A DNA stretch of 64,000 nt from Bactrocera neohumeralis. Lineage: Eukaryota > Arthropoda > Insecta > Diptera > Tephritidae. Below the pieces are notes generated by a model, which did not search any database, was not told where the DNA came from, and saw only the letters and a list, made by a program, of their open reading frames with translations. Position 1 is the first letter of the stretch. Each line of letters opens with the position of its first letter. The stretch is from positions 62,001 to 126,000 of the forward strand of contig NW_026091547.1 of assembly GCF_024586455.1 (NCBI RefSeq), in the 5' to 3' direction. The position numbers and the translations under genes were made by a program. This document shows positions 43,728-55,695 of this stretch, in pieces.

Positions 43728-46310
43728 TTGTGCGCTGGGTTTGCGACCCGCCACGTAAAAAACGCCCCAATGAAAGATTACCAACTGCCTCGTATGAGAG
43801 ACCCTCCTTTTAATGACGACCATAGCAAGCAAAACAACGATTACGATTTGAGGGCATGTACCTGGAATGTCCGGTTCCTTAATTGGGAAGGTGTCGCTGC
43901 CCAGCTTGTTGATGTCCTCGTAAAAACAAAGGCTGACATCACCGCCGACCAAGAAATGCGATGTACGGGACAACAACAGAGACGAGTAGGTCCTTGTGAC
44001 ATTTACTACAGTGGCCATATAAAGGAGCGCAAGTTTGGTGTGTGATTGGTGGTGGGAGAGAGATTTCGTCGCCGAGTACTATCATTCACTCCGGTGAATG
44101 AACGTCTAGCCACAATCCGCATCAAAGCGAGGTTCTTCAACATATCGCTGATTTGCTCCCACGCCCCGACGGAAGAGAAGGACGGTGTGACCAGGGATGT
44201 CTTCTATGAGATCTTGGAGCGCACCTATGAGAGCTGCTCCTGCTGCGATGACATAATCGTGCTAGGCGACTTTAACGCCAAGGTGGACAAAGAAGGTATT
44301 TTTGGCACTACGGTTGGTAAATTAAGGCTCCACGATCAGACATCCCCAAATGGGTTGAAGCTGATCGACTTCGCCGGGGCCCGAAATATGGTTATCTGTA
44401 GTCCAGATGGCTGTCTCCGGATCCGGATAACCACCAACCAGATCGATCATATTGTGTCGGAAGACACGCCTTCAGTGTTTTAGAAGTGCGTACGCTCCGA
44501 GGTCCTAACATCGACTCGGACCACTACCTTGTTGCAGCCAATATTCGCACCCGCCTCTGTGCAGCAAAAAAGGCACGTCAACAAACACAAGGAAGGTTTG
44601 ACGTCGAGAAGCTGCAATCACAATAGACAGCCAATTTCCTACTCGGCTTGCACTCCTGCTCTCTGAGAGCACTCATCAACAACTCGGTATAAGGGAACTA
44701 TGGGACGGCATTTCAAGTTCCTTAAGTACAGACCGAAATGCCTGAGTATGAATAGCTTGGCAAGGTGGCCGACAGGGGTAATGCTCGAAAATTCTACGAA
44801 GAGATGCGGCGGCTTACTGAAGGTTTCAAAACCGGAGCATACAGTCACCGAAATAAGTATAGTGTACAAACTAAAAAAATGGGAATTAGGGAAGTATACA
44901 AGCGTTTTTTGAAAATGAATGCATGCAAGCTATTGCGACCTATTTGTTCTTTATTGATCAGTACTTATTAGTGGCAACGGTACTTTTGTAGTACCGTTAC
45001 TTTCTGTTTAATTTGCGCACTTTGTACTCTTGTAGAACCCCCAAAGGTGATCTAGCCGCCGATTCCCAAAGCATACTAAAATTATGGAATGAACACTTCT
45101 TCAGCCTGCTGAATGACATTAAAAGTACAACGCCAGGAGAAGGCGAACCCGATCCCCCAATCGATGACGACGGAGCGGGCGTTCCATTGCCCGACCATGA
45201 AGAAGTTCGAATTGCAATTACCCCCTGAAGAACAACAAAGCGGTGGGCGCCGATGGATTGCCGGCTGAGCTATTCAAGCACGGCTGCGATGAACTGATAA
45301 GGAACATGCATTAGCTTGTTATGGCCGGACGAAGGCATGCCCAACGATTGGAATTTAAGTGTGCTCTGCCCAATCCACAAAAAGGGAGACCCCACAATCT
45401 GCGCCAATTACAGTGAGATAAGCCTCCTCAACATCGCGTATAAGGTTATACCGAGCATATTGTGTGGAAAATTAAAGCCCACCGTCAGCAAACTGATTGG
45501 CCTTTATGGCTTTAGACCTGGCAAATCAACAACTGACCACATGTTTACCAAGTCGTTCGATATTAATCGAGGTTTCAGGCAAGGCGACTCCTTATCAAGC
45601 GACTTTTTCAACCTGCTGCTGTGGAAAATTTTTCGAGCTTCAAAAATTAATCGAGCAGGTACAATCTTTTATAAGAGTGTACAGCTCCTGACGTATCATC
45701 GGCATACGTTTACATATTGACGACGAAATATCTTCTGTCATCAAACAAACATTCGTCGCACTCGCGACTTGGCTTTCATATCACTGTTGACAGTCATGAC
45801 TTCGAAGTCGTGGGAACAGTGTAAACACCACCAACAATGTCAGCTTGGAAATCCAACGCAGGATAACTCTTGCCAATAGGTGCTATTTCGGACTGAGAAG
45901 GCAATTGAGAAGTAAATTCCTCTCTCGACGAACAAAACCCAACCTCTATAAGTCACTCGTTAATCCCGTCCTACTATATGGTGCAGAGGCTTAGACGATG
46001 ACAACAACTGATGAGTCGACGTTGCGAGTTTTCGAGAGAAAGGTTCTGCGAAAGATTTATGGTCCTTTGCGCATTGGCCACGGCGAATATCGCATTGGAT
46101 GGAATGATGATCTGTACGAGATATACGACGACATTGACATAGTTCAGCGAATTAAAAGACAGCTCTGAAACTCGCCGGGGGAAGCAGAAGAAGAGGAAGA
46201 CCTCCACTCCGTTGGAAGAACCAAGTGGAGAAGGACTTGGCGTCGCTTGGAATATCCAATTGGCGCCATGTAGCGAAAAGAAGAAACGGCTGGCGCGCTG
46301 TTGTTAATTT
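43728..46310 (+). pseudogene. RTE endonuclease-reverse transcriptase (copy 3)
   Basis: Endonuclease pieces: 'RACTWNVRFLNWEG' (43850), a stop at 44042, 'LICSHAPTEEKDG', 'VLGDFNAKVDKEG' (44260), 'NQIDHIV'. RT pieces: 'DWNLSVLCPIHKKGDPTICA' (45340), 'GFRPGKSTTD' (45510), 'GFRQGDSLSSDF' (45570). The segment with YADD is deleted near 45700 and the C-terminus is frame-broken to about 46310. More decayed than copies 1 and 4. Confidence 0.88.
44843..45024. other. 182-base insertion of unknown origin in RTE copy 3
   Basis: Sequence absent from the other RTE copies, flanked by TAC on both sides. It contains an inverted repeat 'aacggtac'/'gtaccgtt' around 44980. No coding or known-element signature. 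Confidence 0.6.
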
Positions 46311-46856
46311 GGATATAATCGCGTAAGCAGTGTCTACGCCAATAAAGAAGAAGAAGAAGATTCTTCTTACATTCTAATGTCACATTATGTAAATAGACGA
46401 AATCGGATAACAACCACGCCTACTTCCCATAGATCACAATATTAAATTCCACTTTATTCGTTCAGTTTCCAGTACACACACCAAGAAGCAATTAATATAA
46501 CGGAATAATCCTTTACCTGAATAGTCTTCAGTGTCACCAAAAATTGTTTATATCCAACAAAAACTGTTCAAGCCACTAGGTACCGAATATTTAGACCCCG
46601 GTACCTACAGATACCTTTTGTCGAAAATGTCAGTCAATGTGTGATATATATAACTGAAATATAGGGATAATCCTTCTCTTGTAATGGTTTGTCTGTATGT
46701 CAAAAAGGGTTGAATCGGACCCTGGATATGTGTCTTATCCAAATTATAATAAAAGAGCGTGTGGAGAGAGAGGGTTTACACTTTGAAGTATTTCCTTGGC
46801 TTTGATTCTTGCAAGCTGTAAGAGTATACAATGTTAGGTTACACCCGAACTTGTTT

Positions 46857-47559
46857 TTATTTCGAATCACTGCAATTTAGTCAAAAATATAACGATTGCG
46901 CATATTTGCGTTTATGTCAAAATTGAAAGTCAACAAATTACGTGTGCACACAAAAAAAACACGCAGCACACATACAAATAATTACTCTAGATACATACAT
47001 GCGCCTGCCTTCACGCCAACCTAATTTTGGCAAATATTTTAATATTTTGAATTTAAAATTTTAATTTTGACATGTTATGTTATACGCTGATATTGACACA
47101 CGCATACACACTATGGTGTTCCTTATTTCCAAGTTGACTGTTTTTTTTTTCAAACAGTCCTTACATTTCAGTTTTTGCCCTATATATGTCCAACGTAAAC
47201 AACCCGTCAAAATCCCAAGTGTATAATATTTTTCAATATTTTGCAGTAAGCAAATAAAACTACAACTTTGAAAAAGTGATATTGTAGTCCAATATTTTCT
47301 GTTTTCTGAAAGATCAAACAACCTGAGCATTCACACAAGTGATTTATGCTGCGTACAACTTTTAAAGGAAGGTTTTTAAAAAAAATTTTAAAAAAATTTT
47401 TATTGGTATATTAATTTTTTAAAGTTGTAAATTTAGTAGCTTTGGATATAAAAGCTTTTTTGCAAAATATTAGGAAATGGCATATAAAGTATATGGGAGA
47501 GGTAAAATGGTTTAGGCAGGATTGAAATTAATAATAAAAAGAAAATTAAATTCAGCTGC
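46857..47559. other. Non-coding stretch, nothing recognised
   Basis: AT-rich sequence without a supported gene. Confidence 0.5.
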
Positions 47560-48015
47560 ACAAAGTTATAGTACCCTTCACAAGGTGTATTTTTTATAGC
47601 AAAAGATAGTATACAAAAGTCCTTATATTGATTTTGTTCGGTCATATGGCAGCTATATACAATAATGGTCCGAACTGAACAATTTCTTCGGATATAGTAG
47701 CCATGCTTTGGGCAATAATCCGTACAAAAATTCATAAAGATATCTCGTTTCTGTTTTCCCTACTTGATTCCAATCATTCAGTCTGTATGACAGCCTTATG
47801 CTATAGTGGTCGGATATAGGCAGTTCCGACAAATCAGCAGCATCTTGGGAAGAAACAGACGTGTGCAAAATATCTGATTTATATCTCAAAAACTGAGCAA
47901 CTAGTTTGCATATATACAGACGGACAAGACTAAATGGACTTAGCCCGTTACTTTGATTAATTATATATAGTATATACTTTGTAGGGTTCCCCGTACACTC
48001 GGGGGATAATAAAGG
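47560..48015 (+). repeat. Dispersed repeat of another family
   Basis: Contains 'ttcggtcatatggcagctat', 'tatagtggtcggatataggc', 'gttccgacaaatcagcagc' and 'tatatacagacggacaagac'. From memory, phrases of this type recur widely in fly genomes; only one copy is in this window. It has no conserved frame, although a 78-codon minus-strand frame crosses it by chance. Confidence 0.55.
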
Positions 48016-48650
48016 GCTTATTTACTGTGGATTTGTTTTAAGGCCCAACACTGAAACTTCGGGATGCATTAGAAAACCCTTTCCCAATTTAAGAATTAAT
48101 GGACATCCTGCCGAAATTATTTTCTATACAATTAATCAACAGTTCTTGTAGTTAAAAATTATTTGGAAATTTGTTTTCAGCTGCAAATTGATAACGGATT
48201 AATGTGACTAGATTGCAACCAGAATACTAAAATAAAAGAAGAATAAAAAATTGTATTCAGAAAAAAAAAATGATGTTAACAAGGTATTGCACAAAGTGCA
48301 TTTACTAAATAATTGAAATTCGAAGAGTCTGGGAAATTCAAGTTATATAAATAATACATTTATGAGAGATTTTTGCAACATTTAATTATTTACCTCGATG
48401 CTCCTACATGTAACGCATTCGATTGCAATATTTAGCTAGGAAGCCATCATCTGTCTTCGACAATATGAAAAACTACAAAAATTCGATTGAGCCACATTGT
48501 ACTCATTTTTGAAATTTTATCATAAGCTCAAAATATTTATCTGCCTTTCATAGCAGACTGGATGGGGCTATTTATCGGTCATAACCTCAATTTGTTCTGT
48601 CAGAGACTCTATGGTGTCAATAATGCACAACACAAACAAATTTCTAATAC
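48016..48650. other. Non-coding stretch, nothing recognised
   Basis: No gene or shared repeat seen. Confidence 0.5.
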
Positions 48651-48653
48651 TAA

Positions 48654-49196
48654 TGCCCGGTTTCACAGTCCATACTTATGTTGTACTTAAGATAAAACAG
48701 GAAAATATTGTTTTACAGTTCATACTTATGTAATGCTTAAGTACTGAAAAGGAGACTTAAGCAGTGCTTAAATAACAGCTGATTTTGTTTTGAATTTGCT
48801 TTGAATTTTCAGCGACATCTTTCGTAGCGTAGGGCAAGTGTCCGTTCGTTTGCACTCAATAACAGCTTATACTTTTCCTTCAGTTCCCATAGGTGCTCCG
48901 ACTCGCTAGTGATGAAATTTGGGGTTCTTTTGTTGTTTTTATCAATTTTTGATATAATTTTCCTCGCAAATTTATGTATTGTCTGTTATAATTTAAATAT
49001 TTCAAACATATTTTTATGTATGACATTTGTAATACAAACTAGTATGTATGTTGCCCAAAACATGGCCATATATCATTATAAAATTTTATAGAAATTGAGC
49101 ATTGACTGTGAAACGCAAACGACCACTCAGTTTGCAACAATACTTAGCTAAGATTTTATTTAGGCACAACTTAAGTATGGACTGTGAAACCGGGCA
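48654..49196. mobile_element. MITE with long terminal inverted repeats, TAA target duplication
   Basis: The ends TGCCCGGTTTCACAGTCC and its reverse complement are identical for the first 25 bases and similar for about 37. TAA at 48651-48653 and 49197-49199 flanks it. A 3-bp TWA duplication is the habit of PIF/Harbinger transposons, so this is probably a non-autonomous member of that group. A second, diverged copy of the terminal sequence ('ttacagttcatacttatg') lies just inside the left end near 48713. The 60-codon frame inside is not supported. Confidence 0.8.
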
Positions 49197-49199
49197 TAA

Positions 49200-49652
49200 G
49201 AGTGATATGTTGTTGTAACCTTATTGGTTGTGGTGTTATTTCTGCTTTGTTGTGCTCAAGTCACGTCTTGTGCGGCGGCGAAAATTTACCTCGTGTTGCC
49301 CGCACTTTGTTAGCTAACAACCGAAGTATGCCAAAAAATACCATCTAGTTTGCTATATCTTTTACTGCTACCACGTCTCGTAGCTCATAACTTTTGCTTT
49401 CGTTTCACACACGCGCGAATAGTTGAAGAAGTGACCTGCATTATTTATTTTTGTGTTTTTAAAGAACACATCCGAAATACCGGTTTTCTTCCTCATCTGC
49501 CCCACGTGCAGGTTTGTTGTTGTAGAAAGTACAACTTTTGATTGTCACACAAAAAAAAATAAAAACGGAATTATCCGTTACATTCCTACCACGTGAACAA
49601 GGTATACGTTTAAGAGTTTTATGTCACTCAACGATGCCTTAGTACTATTTAC
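49200..49652. other. Non-coding stretch, nothing recognised
   Basis: No gene is supported; a 63-codon frame at 49350-49541 has no recognisable feature. Confidence 0.5.
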
Positions 49653-50058
49653 CATGGATAAATTGATCCGAAACTCCTCTCTTCGCTTTCTGAGAGAGCC
49701 CAAGATCTCACGGTTTGGTATGGCAATACTGGAAGTTCATGGGCTACGAATCAGGTGACAAGCAAAACAATGAACTGCCAGACGAAAAGCTAGACGAAAT
49801 TAGTGAGAAATGAAATTTCATTGAACTGTGCGAACATATTTTGGCAAAATAAATGTTTATGTAAATTAATTAATGATTTAGCATTTTATCATTTATATAT
49901 GCATACATTTTCAAAGTGTTTAATTTAGTGTTTTGTATAATTTATTAAATACCCAATCTAATATTTTTCAGCAGTGGCATCATTGGCAAATGTTATAAAA
50001 AATGTGGACTTTGACAGCGCTCTCTCGAATCAAAGAGTTTCGGATCAATTTATCCATG
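49653..50058. mobile_element. MITE-like element with 24-bp terminal inverted repeats
   Basis: The left end CATGGATAAATTGATCC... (49653-49676) is repeated in perfect reverse complement at 50035-50058. Its inner right part 'aatgttataaaaaatg' plus 'gcgctctctcg' matches the element at 4896-5486, so the two are relatives with different outer ends. The target duplication is not clear. Confidence 0.75.
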
Positions 50059-50507
50059 CTATTAACACTACGACCATCATTTCCAGTACCTTGTGCCACT
50101 ACTTATTCAAGTATATGTAAAAGGGAGCGTTCAAATATTACGTAACACAATTATTGGAGATTTTTGACCGCCCCTCCCCCTTCGTAATGGACCGTAACGT
50201 TTTTCCACGTCCTCCCTCCCCCTCTTTAAACGTTACGTAACATTCAATTTTTATAATTTGCCCTAAAGTCGCAAAAGTTATAGTTTTTATCTTTGGTTTT
50301 AATTTAATTGCCTTTGCGGTCTATTAAAAACAATTCGATTAAAATTACTGTCCCTCTGCCCACGGGTTTGCTAGCCACTCAGATTTTTTCATCACTGGCA
50401 TCTGGAGTGCTGACAAGGATGATTCTGGAATTGTTAAGCCAATTGCATCACCTTCGTCTTCATCGAGCCAGTCAGCATCCTCAGACGATGTTTCATAACT
50501 ACGCACA

Positions 50508-51568
50508 ATGCAGAGAAGCTTATGTGCCCTCCTGGCAGCAAGGCGCTGCGGCCGTACTTTAGTTTCACAATTGTCTTGGATCCATCGCCCTCCGCCAATT
50601 ATAATATCGGAAAATTTTAACCAACCCTTGATGCGTTCCTTGATTAACGCAGATGTAAAAAAATCTTACACACTCAAGCTCACTGGCCCAAGTTCCTGTA
50701 AAGTAAATCTTTCAGATAGTTCCGACTACAGAATACTTACAAGGAAATTAAACGACTCGAAAATTCCTTGGTACTCGTACGAAGACAAACAATCGCGTGA
50801 TATACGCGTAATGGTAAAAGACCTTCATCACTCATGTGAGCCTGAAAGTATTATCACAGACCTTCAAAAGCAAGGGTTTAAAGTTACGAAAGTCTTAAAC
50901 AAACTTCAATATAAAACAAAAAACCCGTTAAATATGTTTATTGTATGTTTTGAACCTACAGAGAACATTAAGAAAATTTACGAAATCAAATATATTCTAA
51001 ATTCTGTCGTTAAACTCGAGCCCATCAAGCCATCGAATCTTGTGCCGCAGTGTGAATCCTGCCAGGCGTTCGGTCACACTAGAAACTATTGTTGTAAGCC
51101 ACCGCGGTGTGTAAAGTGCGCCGGAAATCATTCAACACTAAGCTGTACAAAACCTGCCGAACTACCGCCAAAATGCTGTAGCTGTAGTCAAAATCACCCT
51201 GCGAACTATAGGGGATGTGAATGGCAAAGCAACTTCAAAAAATTAAAAAGGCGACTGGGAAAAATAAAGAGCATAAATATGAACCAAAACGCTTAAGCAC
51301 AACCACTTCCACTGCTCCTCAGAAAGAAGACACTAATGTAAATCATCAATCTGGAAAGCCCTCATTTGCCAGCATAACTAAAGGTGCTAATAAAGCTCAA
51401 CAACATCTGTCTGAAAATCATACAAATACGAATGCCACTGGTGATATTATTGGTAATTTTTCGTTAATTCTCAACAAGCTTAATAAGCTAGAAGAGCAAA
51501 ATAGACTTACCCACGAACGTCTTACTAAACTAGAGAGACAGCACAGTGAAAATAAGGCGCAAAAATGA
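50508..51568 (+). pseudogene. Jockey ORF1 (gag-like, zinc knuckles), one frameshift
   Basis: The first frame (50508-51296) has the RRM-like/PRE_C2HC region ('IPWYSYEDKQSRDIRVMVK', 'YIL NSVVKLEPIK' region) and CCHC knuckles 'CQAFGHTRNYC' and 'CVKCAGNHSTLSC' plus a third Cys cluster 'CCSCSQNHPANYRGC'. A one-base shift near 51220 moves the remaining 110 codons to another frame, which holds a coiled-coil 'LNKLNKLEEQNRLTHERL' and ends at 51568. Sequence before 50508 continues open in this frame without an obvious Met, so the N-terminus is uncertain. The protein would bind element RNA. Confidence 0.85.
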
Positions 51569-54154
51569 AGCCGATGAAAATTATGACCTGGAATGCAAAT
51601 GGCCTGCTCAAACGTAGTAAAGAATTAGAGACATTACTCCATGTTGAAAAATTTGATATTTGTCTTATATCAGAAACTCATTTCACAAATGAGACTTTTG
51701 TTAGATTCAAAAACTACAAGACGTATTGCTCGAACCACCCAAATAACAATGCGAGAGGGGGGAGTGCCATAATTATCAGAGATAATATTCCCCACTACGA
51801 AGAAATTAATATAAATATCCCAGAATTCCAAACTACGACCATATCGGTTGAATCTAGTTTCGGAAAAATAAGCATTACCGCAATATATAGCCCACCTAGA
51901 CACAATATTAAAATGGACTTGTACACAGAACTTATATTAAAACACCATGGGAAATTCATCATGGGTGGTGATTTTAACGCAAAACACTCACAATGGGGTT
52001 CAAGAGTTACGACACCGAAGGGGAGAGAGCTATTTAAAGCTGTTACGGCTTCTGGATGCGACTTCATGTCTACTGGCAAGCCGACTTACTGGCCTTCCGA
52101 CACAAGGAAATTACCTGACCTGATCGATTTTTTCATCACTCGACAAATATCCAAGACATTCATTACTATTGAAAATGGATTGGACTTAAATTCGGACCAC
52201 TCGCCAGTATATCTAATCCTAAATGGCCAAATAAAAGAAATCGACATACCGCCTTATCTTTCTAATAGACATACGGATTGGGAGTATTTCAAAGTGATGC
52301 TCGACAAAAATATTGATTTTGAAGCAAATATAACAACCCAAGATATCTTAGAAGATGAAGTTCATACATTTACGAAAGCTATTCAGGAATCGGCTTGGAA
52401 AAGTACTCCTGTTCCTAAACAAAAAAACTTTTATATTAAATATCCATCGGACATTTTAGATCTCATAAAGAAAAAGAGAAAACTACGCAAAAAATGGCAA
52501 ATCACGCGATTTTCCCAATATAAAACAGAACTGAACAATTTAACCAAGCTTCTCAGTACTAAAATAAAGTTATTCACGAATCAAAATGTTTCTAATTATA
52601 TTGAGAAACTAACGCCAAACAAACAATCCGATTATTCCCTTTGGAAAGCAGTAAAAAATGCTAGGAAACCAATATTGTCAAATGCACCCCTCAGAAAGCC
52701 AAACGGATCCTGGGCCAAAAGCGACGAAGAAAAAGCGGAAGTTTTTCAGAGAAACTCGCTAAAACGTTTAGTCCTATTCTGTTCCATGGAACTTTACCTC
52801 AGATGGAAGGATCGCAATGCGTAGAAGAAATCCAACCAGCAACGATTAAAGAAGTGGAAAATATAATTAAAAGTAGATTTAAACCAAGAAAAGCGCCCGG
52901 TTTCCACTTGGTGACAGCTGAGGTACTGAAAAATCTAACACGGAAAGCATTAGAAAACTTACATCGATAATAAACGCTTGCTTAAATCTCAGATACGTTC
53001 CATTGTCATGGAAGGTATCTGAAATCATTATGGTACAAAAACCCGGGAAAAGCGCACAGGAAGCATCATCATATCGTCCAATCTCACTGTTTCCTATTTT
53101 GTCCAAATTACTTAAAGTTATAATTATAAAAAGACTTCAGAACATAATTGAAGAAAAGGACCTTATACCAATTCATCAGTTTGGACTTAGATCGCAACAT
53201 TCTACAATCGATCAAGTTCATCGAATAACAGATATAATTGAGGATGCGATGGAAAAAAAGCAAATCTGCACAGCTGTTTTTCTTGATGTATCTCAGGCGT
53301 TTGACAGAGTATGGCACCAGGGCTTACTTCATAAATTAAGACTTCTCTTCCCACAGCATCTTACTGAGCTACTTGCCTCTTACCTTAGCAACCGCTACTT
53401 CAGAATCAAGCAGGGACAATCATATACTGCGTTACAGCCAATAAAAACAGGAGTACCCCAAGGAAGCGTCCTGGGACCACTCTTATACATTTTGTTTACT
53501 AGCGACATGCCTACGCCGCCAAACAGCACAATCGCCACATTTGCAGATGATACCTGCATCATTACTACTGGTAAAAATGTAGTAGAGTCGTCGAACAGAA
53601 TGCAGTCTTCAATCAACCTAATTGTAGAATGGACAAAAAAATGGAATATTACTCTCAACGAGTTGAAGTCAATACATACAAACTTCACTAACAAAACTGA
53701 TACGTATATCCCCTTATATATTGGGAATGAAGTAATTCCGTACTCCACCTCGGCGAAATATCTTGGTTTGACGCTGGATGCAAAGTTAAAGTGGAAGGAA
53801 CATATACAAAGAAAAGTTGCAGAACTAAAACTAAAATACAACAAAATAAATTGGTTAATCGGCAAGAAATCACCTCTAACAACCTCAAATAAAATTTTAG
53901 TCTACAATCAAACGTTAAAGCCCATTTGGACATACGGAATTCAGCTATGGGGATGCGCTGCACCGTTATACATCGAAATGGTGCAAAGATTCCAAAATAA
54001 AGTCCTGCGAAAAATTGTAAATGCCCCTTGGTACATACGGAACTCAGATCTACATCGTGATCTTCACATAAAAATGGTTCGGGAAGTCATTCGCGAAACG
54101 GCATCGAAACATGCCACAATTTTGCAAAACCACGTAAACGCTGAAGCCCGATAA
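51565..54154 (+). pseudogene. Jockey ORF2 endonuclease-reverse transcriptase, frameshifted
   Basis: The endonuclease is intact (51565 to about 52250): 'TWNANGLLKRSKEL', 'ISETHF', 'YSPPRHN', 'GGDFNAKHSQWGS', 'PDLIDFFIT', 'NSDHSPV'. The frame breaks near 52745 and again near 52975. The reverse transcriptase follows (53003-54154): 'SSYRPISLFPILSKLLKV', 'HQFGLRSQHSTIDQVHR', 'AVFLDVSQAFDRVWH', 'GVPQGSVLGPLLYILFTSD' and the catalytic 'ATFADDTCII'. The C-terminal domain ends 'ILQNHVNAEAR'. ATG at 51565 is chosen from its overlap with the ORF1 stop. Confidence 0.9.
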
Positions 54155-54259
54155 CTAGTTTATTTTTGAGGCTAGCTTTTATTGTTTTAAATAGCAGGCA
54201 TTTGTCACAGATTGAAAAGAACAAAGTCAATCAAAAAAAAAAAAAAAAAATGACCTTCT

Positions 54260-55263
54260 AAGCAAATAACAAATATTATAATATTTAGTTTTAATACAAA
54301 GAGGAGGTGACAGATGAAGGGACAACCTCACAAGAAGTGGTGAAATCTTGGATGTTCCTTTGTCTAGCAAACTGGGTACTAAGACCTTGCTCGGGGTTTG
54401 AAGTATTGGGCAAGGTGGCGGCATGAAAGTATCCGCAAACACAGATTTAAATGCACTTCTCGGTGGCGAACAGCAGGATTCATCCGCGCACTTTATAACC
54501 TGTAAGAAATATTGCGATTCACGGACGTCAACGCTATACCACGCCAGATTTGGTTCTGCTGGATTCTGCATGCTATCTTCGGGCTGTCTATACTCCGCCG
54601 AAACGTCGTAATTATCAATTTTCATTTCTCTCCACACTTCTGCAAGTGTTTCTCCAGCGTGCTGAAAATTGCGTTTTTCCAAATCAACATCCGTAGTAAT
54701 TCCTTTGTTGTCGAGATGAGAACCAAAATGTTCATGAGGCAGAATGACGCCTGACAGGCGTTTGCTGAAGGGAGCCATGCGAAGTTCAACTCGGTTACAT
54801 GCGCTCCGCCCAGGAGCATTAGTCGCTATATACAGGGCGTCCAAGTTGTATTTTTTAAAGTGTTCAATCGCAAAGTTCTTGGCTTTGCGATAATGCGGGT
54901 TTTCGTTCGGCCCACCATCTACAAAGATGATGATCACTGGCTTCACGGTGTTCGATTCTGTCATCATTAAGGGTTTGAATGAAGGTTTTGATAAAAATGA
55001 TTCGAGATCATAAGCATGAGTGTTCACTGTGGAGGATGCATGTTTCCCGCTTCTTATGGATATGTATGTCGGCCCGCTGTACCCAATAGCTTCTTCCTTA
55101 CCGAAATTGTTAGGTTCCACGTTGACGCCGGCATATACAGAAAGAATAAGTTTGTGCCGCTCTGACACGATCCAGTCATGATCAGGTAAAAGTATTCTGT
55201 ATTATATGCTAGTCTAACTGGACTGGACAACTGGATTTTCATGCGTTTCTTCAGTAAGCACAC
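54260..55263 (-). pseudogene. Arthropod repeat-family protein with integrase-like D-x44-E pattern
   Basis: Minus-strand coding begins in one frame ('VRLAYNTEYFYL', before 55180) and continues after a one-base shift ('DHDWIVSERHKLILSVYAGV') as an open frame to about 54260. Conserved-looking blocks are 'YSGPTYISIRSGKHASSTV', 'PVIIIFVDGGPNENPHY', 'LYIATNAPGRSACNRVELRM', 'ILPHEHFGSHLD', and a C-terminal Cys pair 'CADESCCSPP'. The Asp of 'VDGGP' and the Glu of 'NRVE' are 44 residues apart in a context like the C-terminal half of retroviral-type integrases. I recall the same protein type as multicopy uncharacterised genes in other arthropods; that, and the DDE idea, are inference. The last codons read in the Jockey poly(A) tail are an artefact. 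Confidence 0.55.
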
Positions 55264-55690
55264 ATATCGTAATGAGTAAATAAATTTCGTTATGAAAATT
55301 ATCAGCTCTATTTTCGCTTTTGCTTATACCACTCATGTTATACTTTAACTCTCTCTGCATTACATTAGTATGTATTGGAATTGAAACAAGAGGAATGTAA
55401 TATAACTGTCATTGTAAAAGTATGCCACAATATAAACGCATACTTGTGTTATGACAAAAGTTTTTACCACTTTGCTGCTTTATTTTATGTCATTGTAGTT
55501 GAGCATACAATGCATTGAGAGTTCGTGAAACTCTTAAAGCAGTTTTTGCAAACGAAATTTCTTTGGACTTACTCGGATGGCAACAGTATTTGTTTGACAG
55601 CTTGAATTTGATGTTATGTCACAAGTGGTGGTCGAAAGTGTAGTGATAAATATGTATGTAAATGCCTACAGCTTTGGAGAATTCAGATTA
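55264..55690. other. Non-coding stretch, nothing recognised
   Basis: Upstream continuation of the repeat-family gene was not recognised here. Confidence 0.45.
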
Positions 55691-55695
55691 TATGA

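Larger units (their letters stand above)
43601..46360 (+). mobile_element. RTE retrotransposon, copy 3 (5' truncated, degraded)
   Basis: Starts within the 5' region ('catatggctcaagcagctc', matching 17958 onward) and runs to the (AAG)n tail. It carries many small deletions and a 182-base foreign insertion at 44843-45024. No clean target duplication was recognised. Confidence 0.88.
43130..46856 (+). repeat. Diverged family A-like repeat, split by RTE copy 3
   Basis: The left part (43130-43600) has 'agtattatagttttgttcac', 'gtgcaagctataacttgag' and 'aggcgtggccccgccc'. The right part (46361-46856) resumes 'ttcttacattctaatgtcac', 'acaaccacgcctacttccc' and matches the repeat at 26640-27967, ending 'tgttaggttacacccgaac'. 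So the RTE copy is younger than this repeat. Confidence 0.75.
50290..54250 (+). mobile_element. Jockey-clade non-LTR retrotransposon with poly(A) tail
   Basis: About 4 kb with gag-like ORF1, endonuclease-RT ORF2, a short 3' UTR and an A18 tail ending at 54250. ORF1 and ORF2 overlap by ATGA (51565-51568), a common Jockey layout that suggests reinitiation. There is no RNase H domain. The left border is approximate and no target duplication was identified. Frameshifts in both ORFs make this copy inactive. Confidence 0.9.

Noticed and set aside
47653..47889. 78-codon minus-strand frame
   Set aside because: Falls inside a dispersed repeat; no protein features.
54227..54260. Phe run at the end of the minus-strand frame of the D-x44-E family
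   Set aside because: It is the translation of the Jockey poly(A) tail read backwards; the real end is before 54260.
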